Made by a program: the position numbers and the translations under genes
Shown here: positions 8,625 through 17,888 of the stretch, piece after piece
Position numbering within the stretch: the first letter of the stretch is position 1
Layout of the letters: each line of letters begins with the position of its first letter
Notes under the pieces: model-generated
Databases searched by the model: none
Told to the model about the DNA's origin: nothing
The model's input: the letters and a program-made list of their open reading frames with translations, nothing else
Assembly (NCBI GenBank): GCA_003427395.1
Contig: BFEA01000137.1
Span: forward strand, 1,476,093 to 1,510,331
Length of the DNA stretch: 34,239 nucleotides
Source: Chara braunii
Taxonomy: Eukaryota > Streptophyta > Charophyceae > Charales > Characeae
Reading direction: 5' to 3'

Positions 8625-9034
8625 ATGTCACTCCTGGAGGGGGCGTTAACGTGGAGGAGACAGAAGTTTTCGGGATCGAGCGGTCCCAGTAAACTAGATC
8701 ATGAGAAAGTACTCCAAGGTTTGAGCGCGATTAGCAGACAAGAAATCTTCCCCTACGAGGTAGTCAGGTATCAGGAAGCAAACAACGGTTAGGACAAAAA
8801 TCAGCTTTATGTAATGACCGTATACTTTCCCGACTTAGGAGTATAACACGTAGGGATATATTTACCTAGGAAACGCGAGGACTTATGTGTCTACACGACG
8901 TGCAGCTGGAGGCCTGGAAGCTGAGGGAAGACAGGAAGAGATTGAAGGATTTAGGAAAAACTGTTGAAGTCTGTGACGACATCTCGATTTTCGACGGGTT
9001 GCCAAGGCCGCCGATTTCAGACAGAGGATTATAA
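8625..9034 (+). pseudogene. Family 2 pseudogene, copy D2
   Basis: From ATG 8625 the frame carries RQEIFPYEVVRYQEANNG, TAG 8790, DKNQLYVMTVYFPDLGV, TAA 8844 and HVGIYLPRKREDL. It then shifts frame near 8898 and resumes as LKDLGKTVEVCDDISIFDGL, ending at TAA 9032. Every block matches copy D3 in order (REIIPYEVKRYEL, LYVMTVRF, VYDVRVYLPRE, LLSLGKNVIWDTWITIFAGL). Two nonsense codons plus a frameshift make it a clear pseudogene. TAA 8844 stands where both other copies have Tyr. Confidence 0.8.
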
Positions 9035-9045
9035 CGGAATGAATG

Positions 9046-9573
9046 CAACAGAAAATTTTCCCAGAATTAAATAATCATTCTAGAGTAAAATTACATTCTA
9101 AATTTTAAATTTTCATTCCAACTTAAAAAATCTCATTTCAATTTTAAAATTTTCCGTCTTACTTGAAAACTTTCATTCTAAGAATGGGGTATCCCTTCTT
9201 ATTTGAACTGCATACTAGAGATGGAATGAAAGTCTGGATGATTTCATGAAATATTTTAATTGGATTGCCATTCTAAGTAAGGATTTCCAGTCATGAATAA
9301 GTTAATCCAATATAAATTTTACGATATTTGTTGTAGTGAAATGGAAGTCTAATTAAAACATTTCATAAACTCGTCCAGACTTTCATTCCATCTTGAACAA
9401 ATAGATGTAGTTGGAAGGGAAAACTCATATTTAGACGGAAGCTTATCAAATTAAATTGGAAATTTTAGAATTGAACAAACATTGGAAGGATAATTTATAA
9501 ATATGAAGGATTTTTTTTTTATGGAATGTTTTTTCAACTTTCATTTCTTATGGGAATTTTTCTTTTGTGGTAG
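9046..9573. mobile_element. AT-rich foldback/MITE-like element
   Basis: Roughly 530 bp of AT-rich DNA between D2 and D3. It contains a strong internal inverted repeat: 9219-9273 and 9338-9393 begin with the same 20 bases on opposite strands (AGATGGAATGAAAGTCTGGA) and stay similar for about 42 bases, with a 64-base spacer. The outer ends (CAACAGAAAATTTTCCCA.. and, reversed, CCACAAAAGAAAAATTCCCA..) are also loosely complementary. CATTCTA/CATTCCA motifs recur inside. No coding frame. Exact ends and target duplication were not resolved. Confidence 0.55.
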
Positions 9574-9651
9574 GCGGTAGTAGGCCTTGCTAGGATGGTC
9601 GGAACGATGAATGGTCCCAAGAAATCGACAGAAGGAGAATAGGATGTGGGA

Positions 9652-10146
9652 ATGAGCGAAGAGAGAAATATCTCTGATCGCGAGCTGGAGTTGAGGAGAG
9701 AGAGGTTTCTTGCCGAAAACTTACCATCGAAGGATAAACTAGAGACTATCTGCGATCTGTTGAGTTCGCTAGGGAAGAGAGAAATAATCCCATACGAGGT
9801 AAAGAGGTACGAGCTTGTGGATAGCGAATGGGAGGAGATACGTCTTTATGTGATGACCGTCAGGTTTATCCACATAGACGTATATGATGTGAGGGTCTAT
9901 CTGCCTAGGGAGATAAAAGTAGATCTTGTATACGGTCGATATTGGGAGCGTGCGGAAAAGGTTGTAGAAGGCGAAAAAGATAAGTTACTATCTCTAGGCA
10001 AAAACGTTATCTGGGACACGTGGATAACGATATTTGCGGGACTTCCTAAACCCCAGACTCCCTATCAAATTATGCAAAGGAGAAACTTCGGCACTGTGGT
10101 TGAACTTGCTTTGCGACTTCAGGGGTTTGATGGCAAGAGGAGGTGA
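9652..10146 (+). CDS. Family 2 protein, copy D3 (most intact)
   Basis: 164-codon frame from ATG 9652 to TGA 10144 with no internal interruption; the GTG at 9646 is an alternative start, but MS- is shared with D1 and D2. Motifs in order: a charged N-terminus, REIIPYEVKRYEL (about residues 45-57), RLYVMTVRF..DVYDVRVYLPRE, LLSLGKNVIWDTWITIFAGLPKP, and a basic C-terminal end (FDGKRR). Predicted soluble, mixed alpha/beta. No known family recognised. It is the best reference sequence for Family 2 in this window. Confidence 0.6.
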   Translation: MSEERNISDRELELRRERFLAENLPSKDKLETICDLLSSLGKREIIPYEVKRYELVDSEWEEIRLYVMTVRFIHIDVYDVRVYLPREIKVDLVYGRYWERAEKVVEGEKDKLLSLGKNVIWDTWITIFAGLPKPQTPYQIMQRRNFGTVVELALRLQGFDGKRR

Positions 10147-10228
10147 GTACCCGCTAGCGGGGACCCACGCCGTACGACGAGGGTTGAGTGATTTGGAGAG
10201 GAGAATATCGATCGACCTGTGAGAATGC

Positions 10229-10456
10229 TTGCATGTTTGCGCTCGCGAGGAGTTACACACTATAAGAAGCGCGATTTGTAGGGGAGTAAGGTGCCCCGAG
10301 ACACGAGTGTTGGAGGTCAGGAGAGGTGTTGCCTGCATAGAGGGACAGGAGAGACAACTTTTCCTTGACACAGGAATACTAGGAATTGAGGGCGAGCATG
10401 AGATCCGAGATGAGAGCGGAAGACTGACGGTTATTTTGAGGGCAGTTGAGAACTAG
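10229..10456 (+). CDS. Unrecognised short frame J
   Basis: Open from TGA 10220 to TAG 10454 with no ATG (TTG 10229 is the first alternative start). The end (RLTVILRAVEN) faintly resembles the TVIVTILLRAHIDED block of Family 3, so this may be a fourth truncated copy joined to other sequence. Otherwise nothing is recognised. It is the last frame before the 26-bp repeats that precede Gag. Confidence 0.3.
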   Translation: MHVCAREELHTIRSAICRGVRCPETRVLEVRRGVACIEGQERQLFLDTGILGIEGEHEIRDESGRLTVILRAVEN

Positions 10457-10490
10457 ACTTATGTATTTAGAGACCTACGAAACTGGTTCA

Positions 10491-10590
10491 GACATTATGT
10501 CCGGGCTGCCAGCTCTTACATTAGGTCTGGGCTGCCGGATCTGGCATTTGGTCCGGGCTGCCGGTTCCGACATTAGTTCCGGGCTGCCGC
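10491..10590 (+). repeat. Four 26-bp tandem repeats
   Basis: CCGGGCTGCC (once CTGGGCTGCC) recurs at 10501, 10527, 10553 and 10579, exactly 26 bp apart, each preceded by ACATTAGGT-like bases. The array ends about 70 bp before the Gag ATG at 10660, so it lies in the presumed leader of that element. Confidence 0.8.
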
Positions 10591-10659
10591 TGTCCGTTTG
10601 AGTAATAAGGACAGTAGACTCCCAATATAAACTCAAGCCCAAAAAGGGAGATAAAGTAT

Positions 10660-12120
10660 ATGGAGTTTGACACGATCGGTCCACATTCGGATGAGGAAAA
10701 ACATACTACTGTGTACCCAGCATCACCGGATCGTGCTCTGCGAGACCTCTAGGAGCGTATCCAACAGAATGTTCCATTGAGATGTGTAGAGCAACCCCAC
10801 GACGGGGAGCCCGAGGAAATGGGTTGTCCGGTCGTCGCAGAGTCAAACAGGGCCGCCGCGGTGGTACGGATGGAGAGCAGAACCGAACCTCCGAGCTTCC
10901 GCCAAAAGTCGACCGTTCGACACCAGACCACTGATTTTCAAGGGATACGGTATCACTGAGTATTTCAAGAAGTGGGAGCTGCATACGTACCGCAGTCAAT
11001 GGTCGGAAGACGAGATTATAGACAATTTCCTGTACAACACGGACCCGAGTTTGAGTCAAGTAATCAAATAGGCTCGCTTGAAAGACAGGAGATGGACTAC
11101 CTACAAAGCCAGCCTTTATGAGCTCTTTAAGCTGGAAGATGTCAAGTATTCGATCCGAGATTTGGAGGTGAAGACTCAGGGGGAGGACGAGAGTGTCCAA
11201 GCTTTTGAGAGGCGGTTCTAGAAGATATCCGATGCCCTGATTACGAAGGGGAAGCTATCGGAGGTTGAGAGATGCACGATCTTCATCAGTCGACTACCTA
11301 GAGGGAAGCAGAAGGGAGTACTGAGAGAGATGTCTCACGACAAGTTAGATTTTGCGGCAGTACTCAAGCTAGCAATGAAGGTTGAGGCTGACGACCACAA
11401 GGACCTAGTTTGGAAAGGAATGCAGCGCCGAGATTTCTCCCTGAGGCTATCGAGAGTACGATGAGGAGAGGTGCCTAGACTTTAATGATCAGCCTTGGGC
11501 GGAACGACGATATTTGATGGAAAGGGACAGACCACAACAACCAAGAGACAGAGAAACGGTGAAAGACGAGGTGAGAGAGATGAGAGAGATGATGAAAGAA
11601 TTGGTCAGGCAAATGACCAATATCGAGACAAAGACCGGGGCCACTACTTACTGAGACAAGCTAGGGTCCCCTTATTCATTGCGATGGGACCGCAGGAACA
11701 CCGATCTCTGGAGGAGCATGGAGGACAAAAACCCGCACACACTAGCAGTCTATCGCGCGAAAGAGAGGGACGACGATGCCTGGCGGTGTAGGGATGAGGA
11801 GATTGAGAGAGACCACCGAGGTGACAGGTATCACAGAGTAGACACCTTTAGCTGAGGTGAAAGGCTGGAATAGTAGCCGCGCAGCCTCAGATACAGAGGA
11901 AACACGGAGGGGTACCGGAGCGCAGACAATTTCAACCCGAGGGACAAAGACGACTCCCGTGGCAAATGGGAATCGGACAGGGACCGCCGTGATGGATATC
12001 CTGGCGGTTACAAGAGGACAGAGCGAGGTGGAGGTTGTCGGGAAGATTCGCGCGGACAGTATGACCAGGGAGGGTATCCCGCTGTCGGTGCGAATACCCT
12101 TATAAGGGTATCCGCACTGA
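10660..12120 (+). pseudogene. gag: Retrotransposon Gag (degenerate)
   Basis: The frame begins at ATG 10660 (MEFDTIGPHSDEE), has TAG at 10750, shifts near 10920 and continues with IFKGYGITEYFKKWELH, a capsid-like motif of plant and fungal LTR-element Gag proteins. Downstream blocks are typical of the family: WTTYKASLYELFKLED, ESVQAFERRF, and LSEVERCTIFISRLPRGK. TAG at 11069 and 11219 interrupt it. A second shift near 11460 leads to a long Arg/Asp/Glu-rich tail (ERDRPQQPRDRETVKDEVRE..) with more stops to about 12120. No zinc knuckle and no protease, reverse transcriptase or integrase is visible downstream. Assignment to a Ty3/Gypsy-type element is inferred from these motifs only. Confidence 0.65.
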
Positions 12121-13195
12121 TCTTTGGCAAGTGACAGAAAATAAGTTAGGTTTCAAGGTAAAGTATTTCGCGCGAGGCGCGTCTCTGTTTGTGATTTACA
12201 TTGACTGGTTGGTTGACTAGAGCAGAGAGTGTGTGGGCGCGCAGACTTAAGACGTGCGTGATCTCTTTTTATCCTTGATGGCTGAAGAGCCGGCGTGGTC
12301 GCCGACCAGATTTTTTTTCCGAGTAAGTTAGGATTAAACGGATCATGTCTCCTGATTGTTGTGTTTATTTCAGACCTATGCGTACGTACGGAGAGCGACG
12401 TCGACAACGAGGAAGCCTTGAAGTGTTTTCGGTAGACCCGCGTGTAGCGCGGTGTCCGTTTATTTAGGCGTTTGTCAGGGCTAGACCCACACTTAGGGCT
12501 AGCGCCATTGGTTACAGCGTCGGACTTCCATCAAAGAGACTCAAGGAACGAGGTCGAGTGGCGGCACTGTAGAAGTATCAGAGAAGTGCGGAGGACGACG
12601 AGGCTATCCTCCTTGGCTTGCCTTCAGTGACGTCGGAAAGGTACTAGTGGGTTATCTTTTCTCGATTCGTCAGATACTGACGATTAAAATTTTCTATAAT
12701 TTTTATTATTATTATTCATCGTTGTATTATTATTTTTCTATTTTTTTATTTTATGCGCTGACGTTCTTTGACTTAAGACGCGGCAACGGATTTAGAGATC
12801 GTCAGGGCGGCCAAGGGCCTTGAGGGCGCGCATCTTTGGGTTGACCTACAAGTCCCTGCGCATTCGGGATGCCGGCATAATCCCACTACCTTGACTGTGT
12901 TAATGTGGGTCGGCGAGTTCAAACGTCCATGCGAGTCAGTGGGTGATTAACCAATGAGGCGAAGTAAGCCTGAGTGGCGGGGGCCTTCGGCGGTTGTACC
13001 GACAACCGCAATCTGTTGTGAGAGGCTTGAGTGTGAGTGCGGTCTACTGTTCGTTCATAGCAAACGAGCGTTGCCTTTCTGTTCTCAGGCGGTCGCCACG
13101 CCCTCTGTATTAGCGCACTACTTCCGTTTACCCCGTGTATCACTGCAGGTTCAATCTGGCCGAGAATAAGATCAAGTACCTGATCGGTAAAACTC

Positions 13196-13227
<32 letters not shown>

Positions 13228-14330
13228 GAAACTCACCTCAAAGACGAACTGGCGTTGCGGGTGAGGGGCCGAAGGTTGAACTACGATGCCCAGATGTTCA
13301 ACACAATCGATTGTCTTCCCATTCTCAAGTGGCGACTCTTCTGTCCATGTGCCAGCGGAGGGCTCGTTCTTACTGGTACATCTGATGAGCAGCGGAGACT
13401 GATAGGGGCGTATACAGATGAAGATTGTCGCGCTCACCATCGTCTTCGGGATCAGAACCGTGTCTCTACTTGCCCAAGGACCTTAGCCGAATCTGGTTGT
13501 GTGAGCAGCCAGGTTCGCTCGGGGGTTAGTGGCAGCAAACGGAAGTGTAGTAGCGGAGTTTAGGAGACTTACCTGCAGGTCAAAGAGGGTTGGGAGCGAG
13601 AGTTGGAAGTTGCAGGGTGGAAGGGATTGTGGGATGACTTACTGACTGGAGCGGCCGCTCAGCTGTTAGTTGTGGGAGTAAGGAGCGAAGCTGCAGAGAT
13701 GGTCGAGCTTGCCCTGGGCAACATCTGTGCATACTACGCTGCTACTGCAAGGCTGACCGCCGAGAGAGCAGTGACTTGCTGCATTGAAAGGGAGACCATC
13801 GCTAGTGACGCGCGAGGCAGGGTGCTGCCAGCTTTGAGTGAAAAAACTACAGTATTCCTCGCTGCTATTTGTGCGGGTTCCGCAAGTCTGCCTCAGCTAC
13901 TGAGCTGCAACAGCGATTGCTGAGCCTACTACAGACTGCTGTGATGCTTGAAGTATGGCTGTTTAGCGTTGGGTGACCGCAGTTGGGCTATGAGAAACGG
14001 AGGTGTAGTCGGACTTGCGAAAAGGGGTTATCACTACGATTTGGGGGTTTGTCAGGGAGGCCTGCATCAACAGTTTGACTTCGGGCTGATCAAGCTTCTG
14101 CGTTTTTTACCATCATTGCGGGACCCTCAGGGGAGTGAAGGTATCAAGGCCCTCTCCTGAGAGTTGAGTTGGCCCCCTCTTGTATCTCGAGGGTCTGAAA
14201 CCCCTTATCTTCTGTCTTTCTTACTCTAAGTCTAATCTTATTCTGAGAGGGAGGCGGCACGCGGGATTGCAACCCGTAGGACCGCAAGAAGACTCTGTGG
14301 GGAGTCAGCCCACCGATTGCGAGAGCTCTG
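12121..14330. other. No recognised gene; simple repeats
   Basis: ATT-rich sequence lies at 12690-12755, and a TA run followed by an AG run at about 13195-13227. Open frames such as 13603-13923 (106 codons) show no recognised domain and no paralogue here. The absence of any pol-like sequence after Gag is notable. The sequence could be decayed element DNA. Confidence 0.4.
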
Positions 14331-14372
14331 CCGGAACTCAAGAGGAGTTCAAAAACTCAAGAGGAGTTCCGG
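14331..14372. repeat. Compound palindrome
   Basis: CCGGAACTC..GAGTTCCGG form the outer arms of a 42-base inverted repeat. The unit AACTCAAGAGGAGTTC, itself palindromic, occurs twice inside it. Confidence 0.75.
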
Positions 14373-14650
14373 AGGCAGGGAACTGAAAGGTAATCATTGC
14401 TTCCCCTCTATAAGCCCAGTTATAACCCCTATCGGTATTCCTTATTACGTTTTGACTGAGTATACTGCATGCATCCCTACTTTGACTTTCTGTTTAACTT
14501 TAAGGACATAACCAGATTAAGTAAAGGAATGTGTGAGCAATGTCAGTTTCAGTTTCATTGTTTGACTGAAAGCAGATTGTGGGGTTGCATCTCGGGGGAG
14601 GAGGGGAGAAAGGCTGTATTGCATGAAGTTTGACCGGGTCAACCAAAGTT

Positions 14651-15377
14651 TGGGCCAGTTCCATAAGTTTGGGAAGGCCCAGTGCTGTGTTTATTTTTGA
14701 TTGCCAGGAGGACCAGACATGTTCCATAAGTTTGGGTGGTCTGGTTAGTCTGACTTGTGAGGGTTGACGGTGGATGACTTTCAGGGACCAAGCATGTTCC
14801 ATAAGTTTAGGTGGCTTGGTCGCCTTGTGTTATTTGGGATTTTTGTCAGTTTCTTTAGTTTCTAGACGGAGAGGTCTAAGCATGTTCCATAAGTTTGGGT
14901 GGCTCGGCCTCTTCCTGCTTTGACTTTAAGAGAAATGAACCAGGCTGAGGACCAAGACATGTTCCATAAGTTTGGGTGATCTTTGTCCAACGCCTCGCAC
15001 ATGCTGGAACCAGAAAGATATAATGTGGCTATATTTTTACTACCATATTATTTATGAACAAGCTAGTCAGACAGGGTTCCATAAGTTTGGGTGGTCTGAC
15101 TATAGCTTATCACCAACTGAAGAGAGTACTAATTAATAATAAATTTGGGGTACGAAGGGGCAGACTGAGTTTTGAGCTGAAGATGATCGACTCAGTTATA
15201 TGCTACCTCAAAAGACTAAGTGCAGACAATTATATAAAGTTGGGATATCTAAACAGTTCAGGGCGACTACGGTGGCCTAGTCATATGCCAAAATAAGAGA
15301 AAAGTTGTTATGTGCTATGTTTGTGTATACTTCATGGTTGAGCTAGACATGTTCCATAAGTTTGAGTGGTCTAGCTT
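14651..15377 (+). repeat. Seven hairpins with a conserved 20-nt loop and variable stems
   Basis: The core ATGTTCCATAAGTTTGGGTG or a close variant occurs at 14657-14675, 14719-14738, 14794-14813, 14882-14901, 14959-14978, 15073-15093 and 15349-15368. Each is flanked by complementary arms whose sequence changes between copies: TGGGCC/GGCCCA, ACCAGAC/GTCTGGT, GACCAAGC/GCTTGGTC, GAGGTCTAAGC/GCTCGGCCTC (one mismatch, one bulge), GGACCAAGA/TCTTTGTCC (one mismatch), CTAGTCAGAC/GTCTGACTA, and AGCTAGAC/GTCTAGCT. The DNA between copies is unrelated, and spacing ranges from 62 to 276 bp. Conserved loop with covarying stem is seen directly; its role is unknown. Confidence 0.85.
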
Positions 15378-15639
15378 TATGCCCCATGTTAGCTGGGGAT
15401 AAAGGGATAAATCATTGAAAGACTACGAACTATTGTTTGTCCAGATTGACTTGGGGATGGTGAGAGTACTTACCTTTGTGGTTTGGCCTGCATGTGACTG
15501 AGTGAGGCCACTACTTAGTCTGAGTTTTAGTTGATAGGTAGTTGCTTTAGTTGCTCGCCACGTGCTAGAGCCATAGGAGTTAGTTTCAATTCCTGCATTT
15601 TCTGAGTTAAGTTTATTTTACTTAGGTCAATTTTTGCAT

Positions 15640-16240
15640 TTTTGGGGATCTTTTATTTTACTTGGCTTGTATAAATCTTGGTAAGCTACTTTCTGTATGA
15701 GAAGCGCTGCCGAAATTTTTACAAAACCAAGGAGTTAGTCAGATTTTGTCATTTTTAGGGTCTAGTTTTTGTGATTTTTTGGCTTAGTACAAATTTGAAA
15801 AACCTCATTTTCTAAAGGGAGTGCTGCCCAAATTTTTGCTAATCCAGGGAGTTAGATAAAATTTGACTTTGGAAAGTCAAGGTCTTTTTAAATTCCGAAC
15901 CTAGCTTTATATAAATTTTGGTAAGCTACTTTCTTTACGGGAAGCGCTGCCGAAATTTCTACAAATCTAAGGAGTTAGTCAAAACTCGACCTTTCAAAGT
16001 TCAACTTGTCTGATTTATATAAATGACTTTGTAAAAATATGAGAAGTTTCCTTTTCTAAACGGAATGTTGCCCAAATTTTTGCTAATTCAAGGAGTTAGA
16101 CAAAATTTGACTTTGGAAATTCAAAGACGATTGTTGTTTTCATATTTGGGCTGATATAAATTATGAGAAGACACTTTTCCTATGGGAAGCGCTGCCGAAA
16201 ATTTCCTAATTTAGAGGAGTTAGGAAGGATGATGTCAAAG
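15640..16240 (+). repeat. About 121-bp tandem array with two alternating subtypes
   Basis: Five units are marked by CGCTGCCGAAATTT or GCTGCCCAAATTTTT at about 15703, 15819, 15944, 16066 and 16187 (spacings 116, 125, 122, 121). Units 1, 3 and 5 share CGCTGCCGAAA and a preceding (G/A)GGAAG-type context. Units 2 and 4 share GCCCAAATTTTTGCTAAT and a following AAAATTTGACTTTGGAAA. All contain GGAGTTAG about 20-30 bases later. The alternation suggests a higher-order repeat of about 245 bp. Confidence 0.75.
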
Positions 16241-17888
16241 GTCTGCCTTTTTCTTGGGCACGTGCGCAGAGATAGACCTAGGCTTGTTTATGAGGAGGAT
16301 TTATGTAAGAACGTGATATGGAGATTATTCCTTGTGCGCTTATAAGCTTAGCTAGGACATTGACCTGTTTCGTGTTGCAGGTCCTTCTTTGAACGATTTG
16401 ATTCAGGATTTTGGACTAGATTCAACTTTGATCCCACGATGATCACCTTTTGTTATCACTGATAACAGGTCGGTTGCCGATTTGTCGGTTTATGACTCAA
16501 TTCCAACTCACCCTCAATACTTAACTTAAAAGGCTTTAGCCCTGGTGATTTTATTGTTTTGTTAAGGCTTTCACCCGGACTTTTATTGAATGGCCATTTA
16601 ACAAAGGTACTGAGTATTTAATTATGGTTGGTTGGACAGGAGGCTGAGGCTTGTATGGCTAAAGTGAGGGGCATGAGTATAGAGAATGGCAGGGGTTGAC
16701 TCCGTGTAGTGCGTGGACTTTTGTTTGACTCTTTGATGCGATTGCAGATACGTTCTGTGGTTCAGATTGTGGATTTGACTACCTGCGATCACGCATATAC
16801 ATATGGTTGTGAGGAGCCCCACTGTGATTGTGAGAAGTGATCGTCACATACTTATTCTCCTTATATATATATATAAATATATGTGTGCCTATGTTGGGAG
16901 TTCGCATGGCCTAAGGGGTCAGCGTACTAAGGGCTAAATAGGGGTTGAGGTTGAGAAAAGGCAGAACCCCCCCTTCATTGGATTGTATACTTTTTGATGG
17001 TTTCTTAGTCGGACGTTGGTCCTGGTTACGGGATTCAAGGTCCTTGTCGAGGACATCCCAGGCCCTAGACTCTGCATGGAAGGAATCTCCCCCTGCAAAG
17101 CCTATTGGTTTTGCCTGTCGAGACACCCTGCCTAAGAGCCAGAGGTCTCGCGGAGGCCGCACGACTATCCCTTTAGCCGTGCAATATCATGAAGGATCAA
17201 ACCTTCACGATACTTCGAGTCTAACACTTGAGTGTTATAAGCAGTATTCGGATCCACGAGGGACCGCTTGATTATGGACACTACATAGTACACCATCACT
17301 GCGACTGCTTAAGTACGCTAGCATTGCGAGTCGATATGAGTAGGCTCTGCGTCCGTGCGGTTTTATACTAAGTCTCGCGTACAAAGCCTATCTGATTTCC
17401 GCATCGGAAAGTTATGGGATGGCTACCGAGGGACTAGGAGCGTTGTCGCGTTGTTTGTTTTGTGTCGTTCTGTACATATATGTGTGCGTGTGTGTTTTAA
17501 TTTTATGTCCTTTATAGTGGTGTGCGCGTGGCGTGTGGGATACGTCCTAGTCGACCGGCGACGAATCGCACTTGGGACCTCAGCCCCCAAGATGCCGGTT
17601 CGCGCGCGGGTTCGATAGAGGTGTACTACCGCGCGTACCCCCTATGCTACAACGATCGAGAAGCGCCCTCGGCTGGTCCACCTCTGCGATTGCAACTGAT
17701 CAGCTTTCGTACTGTGGACTGGTATCTCGGCGGGGATACGCCCACCGAAGGGAGGTGACAACTCCCGTAAGGTGGAGGTAAGTCGTGCCTCGCGTAGGCC
17801 CTATCCTGTCGTAGGGGCTCAGGAGAGGTATGGCTGGCGCACTCGGTCGGAGCGGCTTGCGGAAGCTCCATATGCATTTGCAACAAGG
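16241..17888. other. No recognised gene
   Basis: Contains a (TA) tract at about 16864-16880. Short open frames here show no recognisable domains. The region between the tandem array and the hAT-like element carries no other structure that I can support. Confidence 0.4.

Noticed and set aside
10491-10590. CRISPR array
   Set aside because: Only four units, no unique spacers of constant length, eukaryotic context and no cas genes; the 40-bp minisatellite at 23187 was rejected for the same reasons.
3103-12120. TAG as a sense codon (variant genetic code) across the array and Gag
   Set aside because: TGA and TAA also interrupt homologous positions (4525, 6095, 8844), and frameshifts are present. 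Decay explains all of them; a code change explains only part.
13603-13923. 106-codon frame as a gene
   Set aside because: No recognisable domain, no paralogue in the window, and several overlapping frames of similar length nearby.
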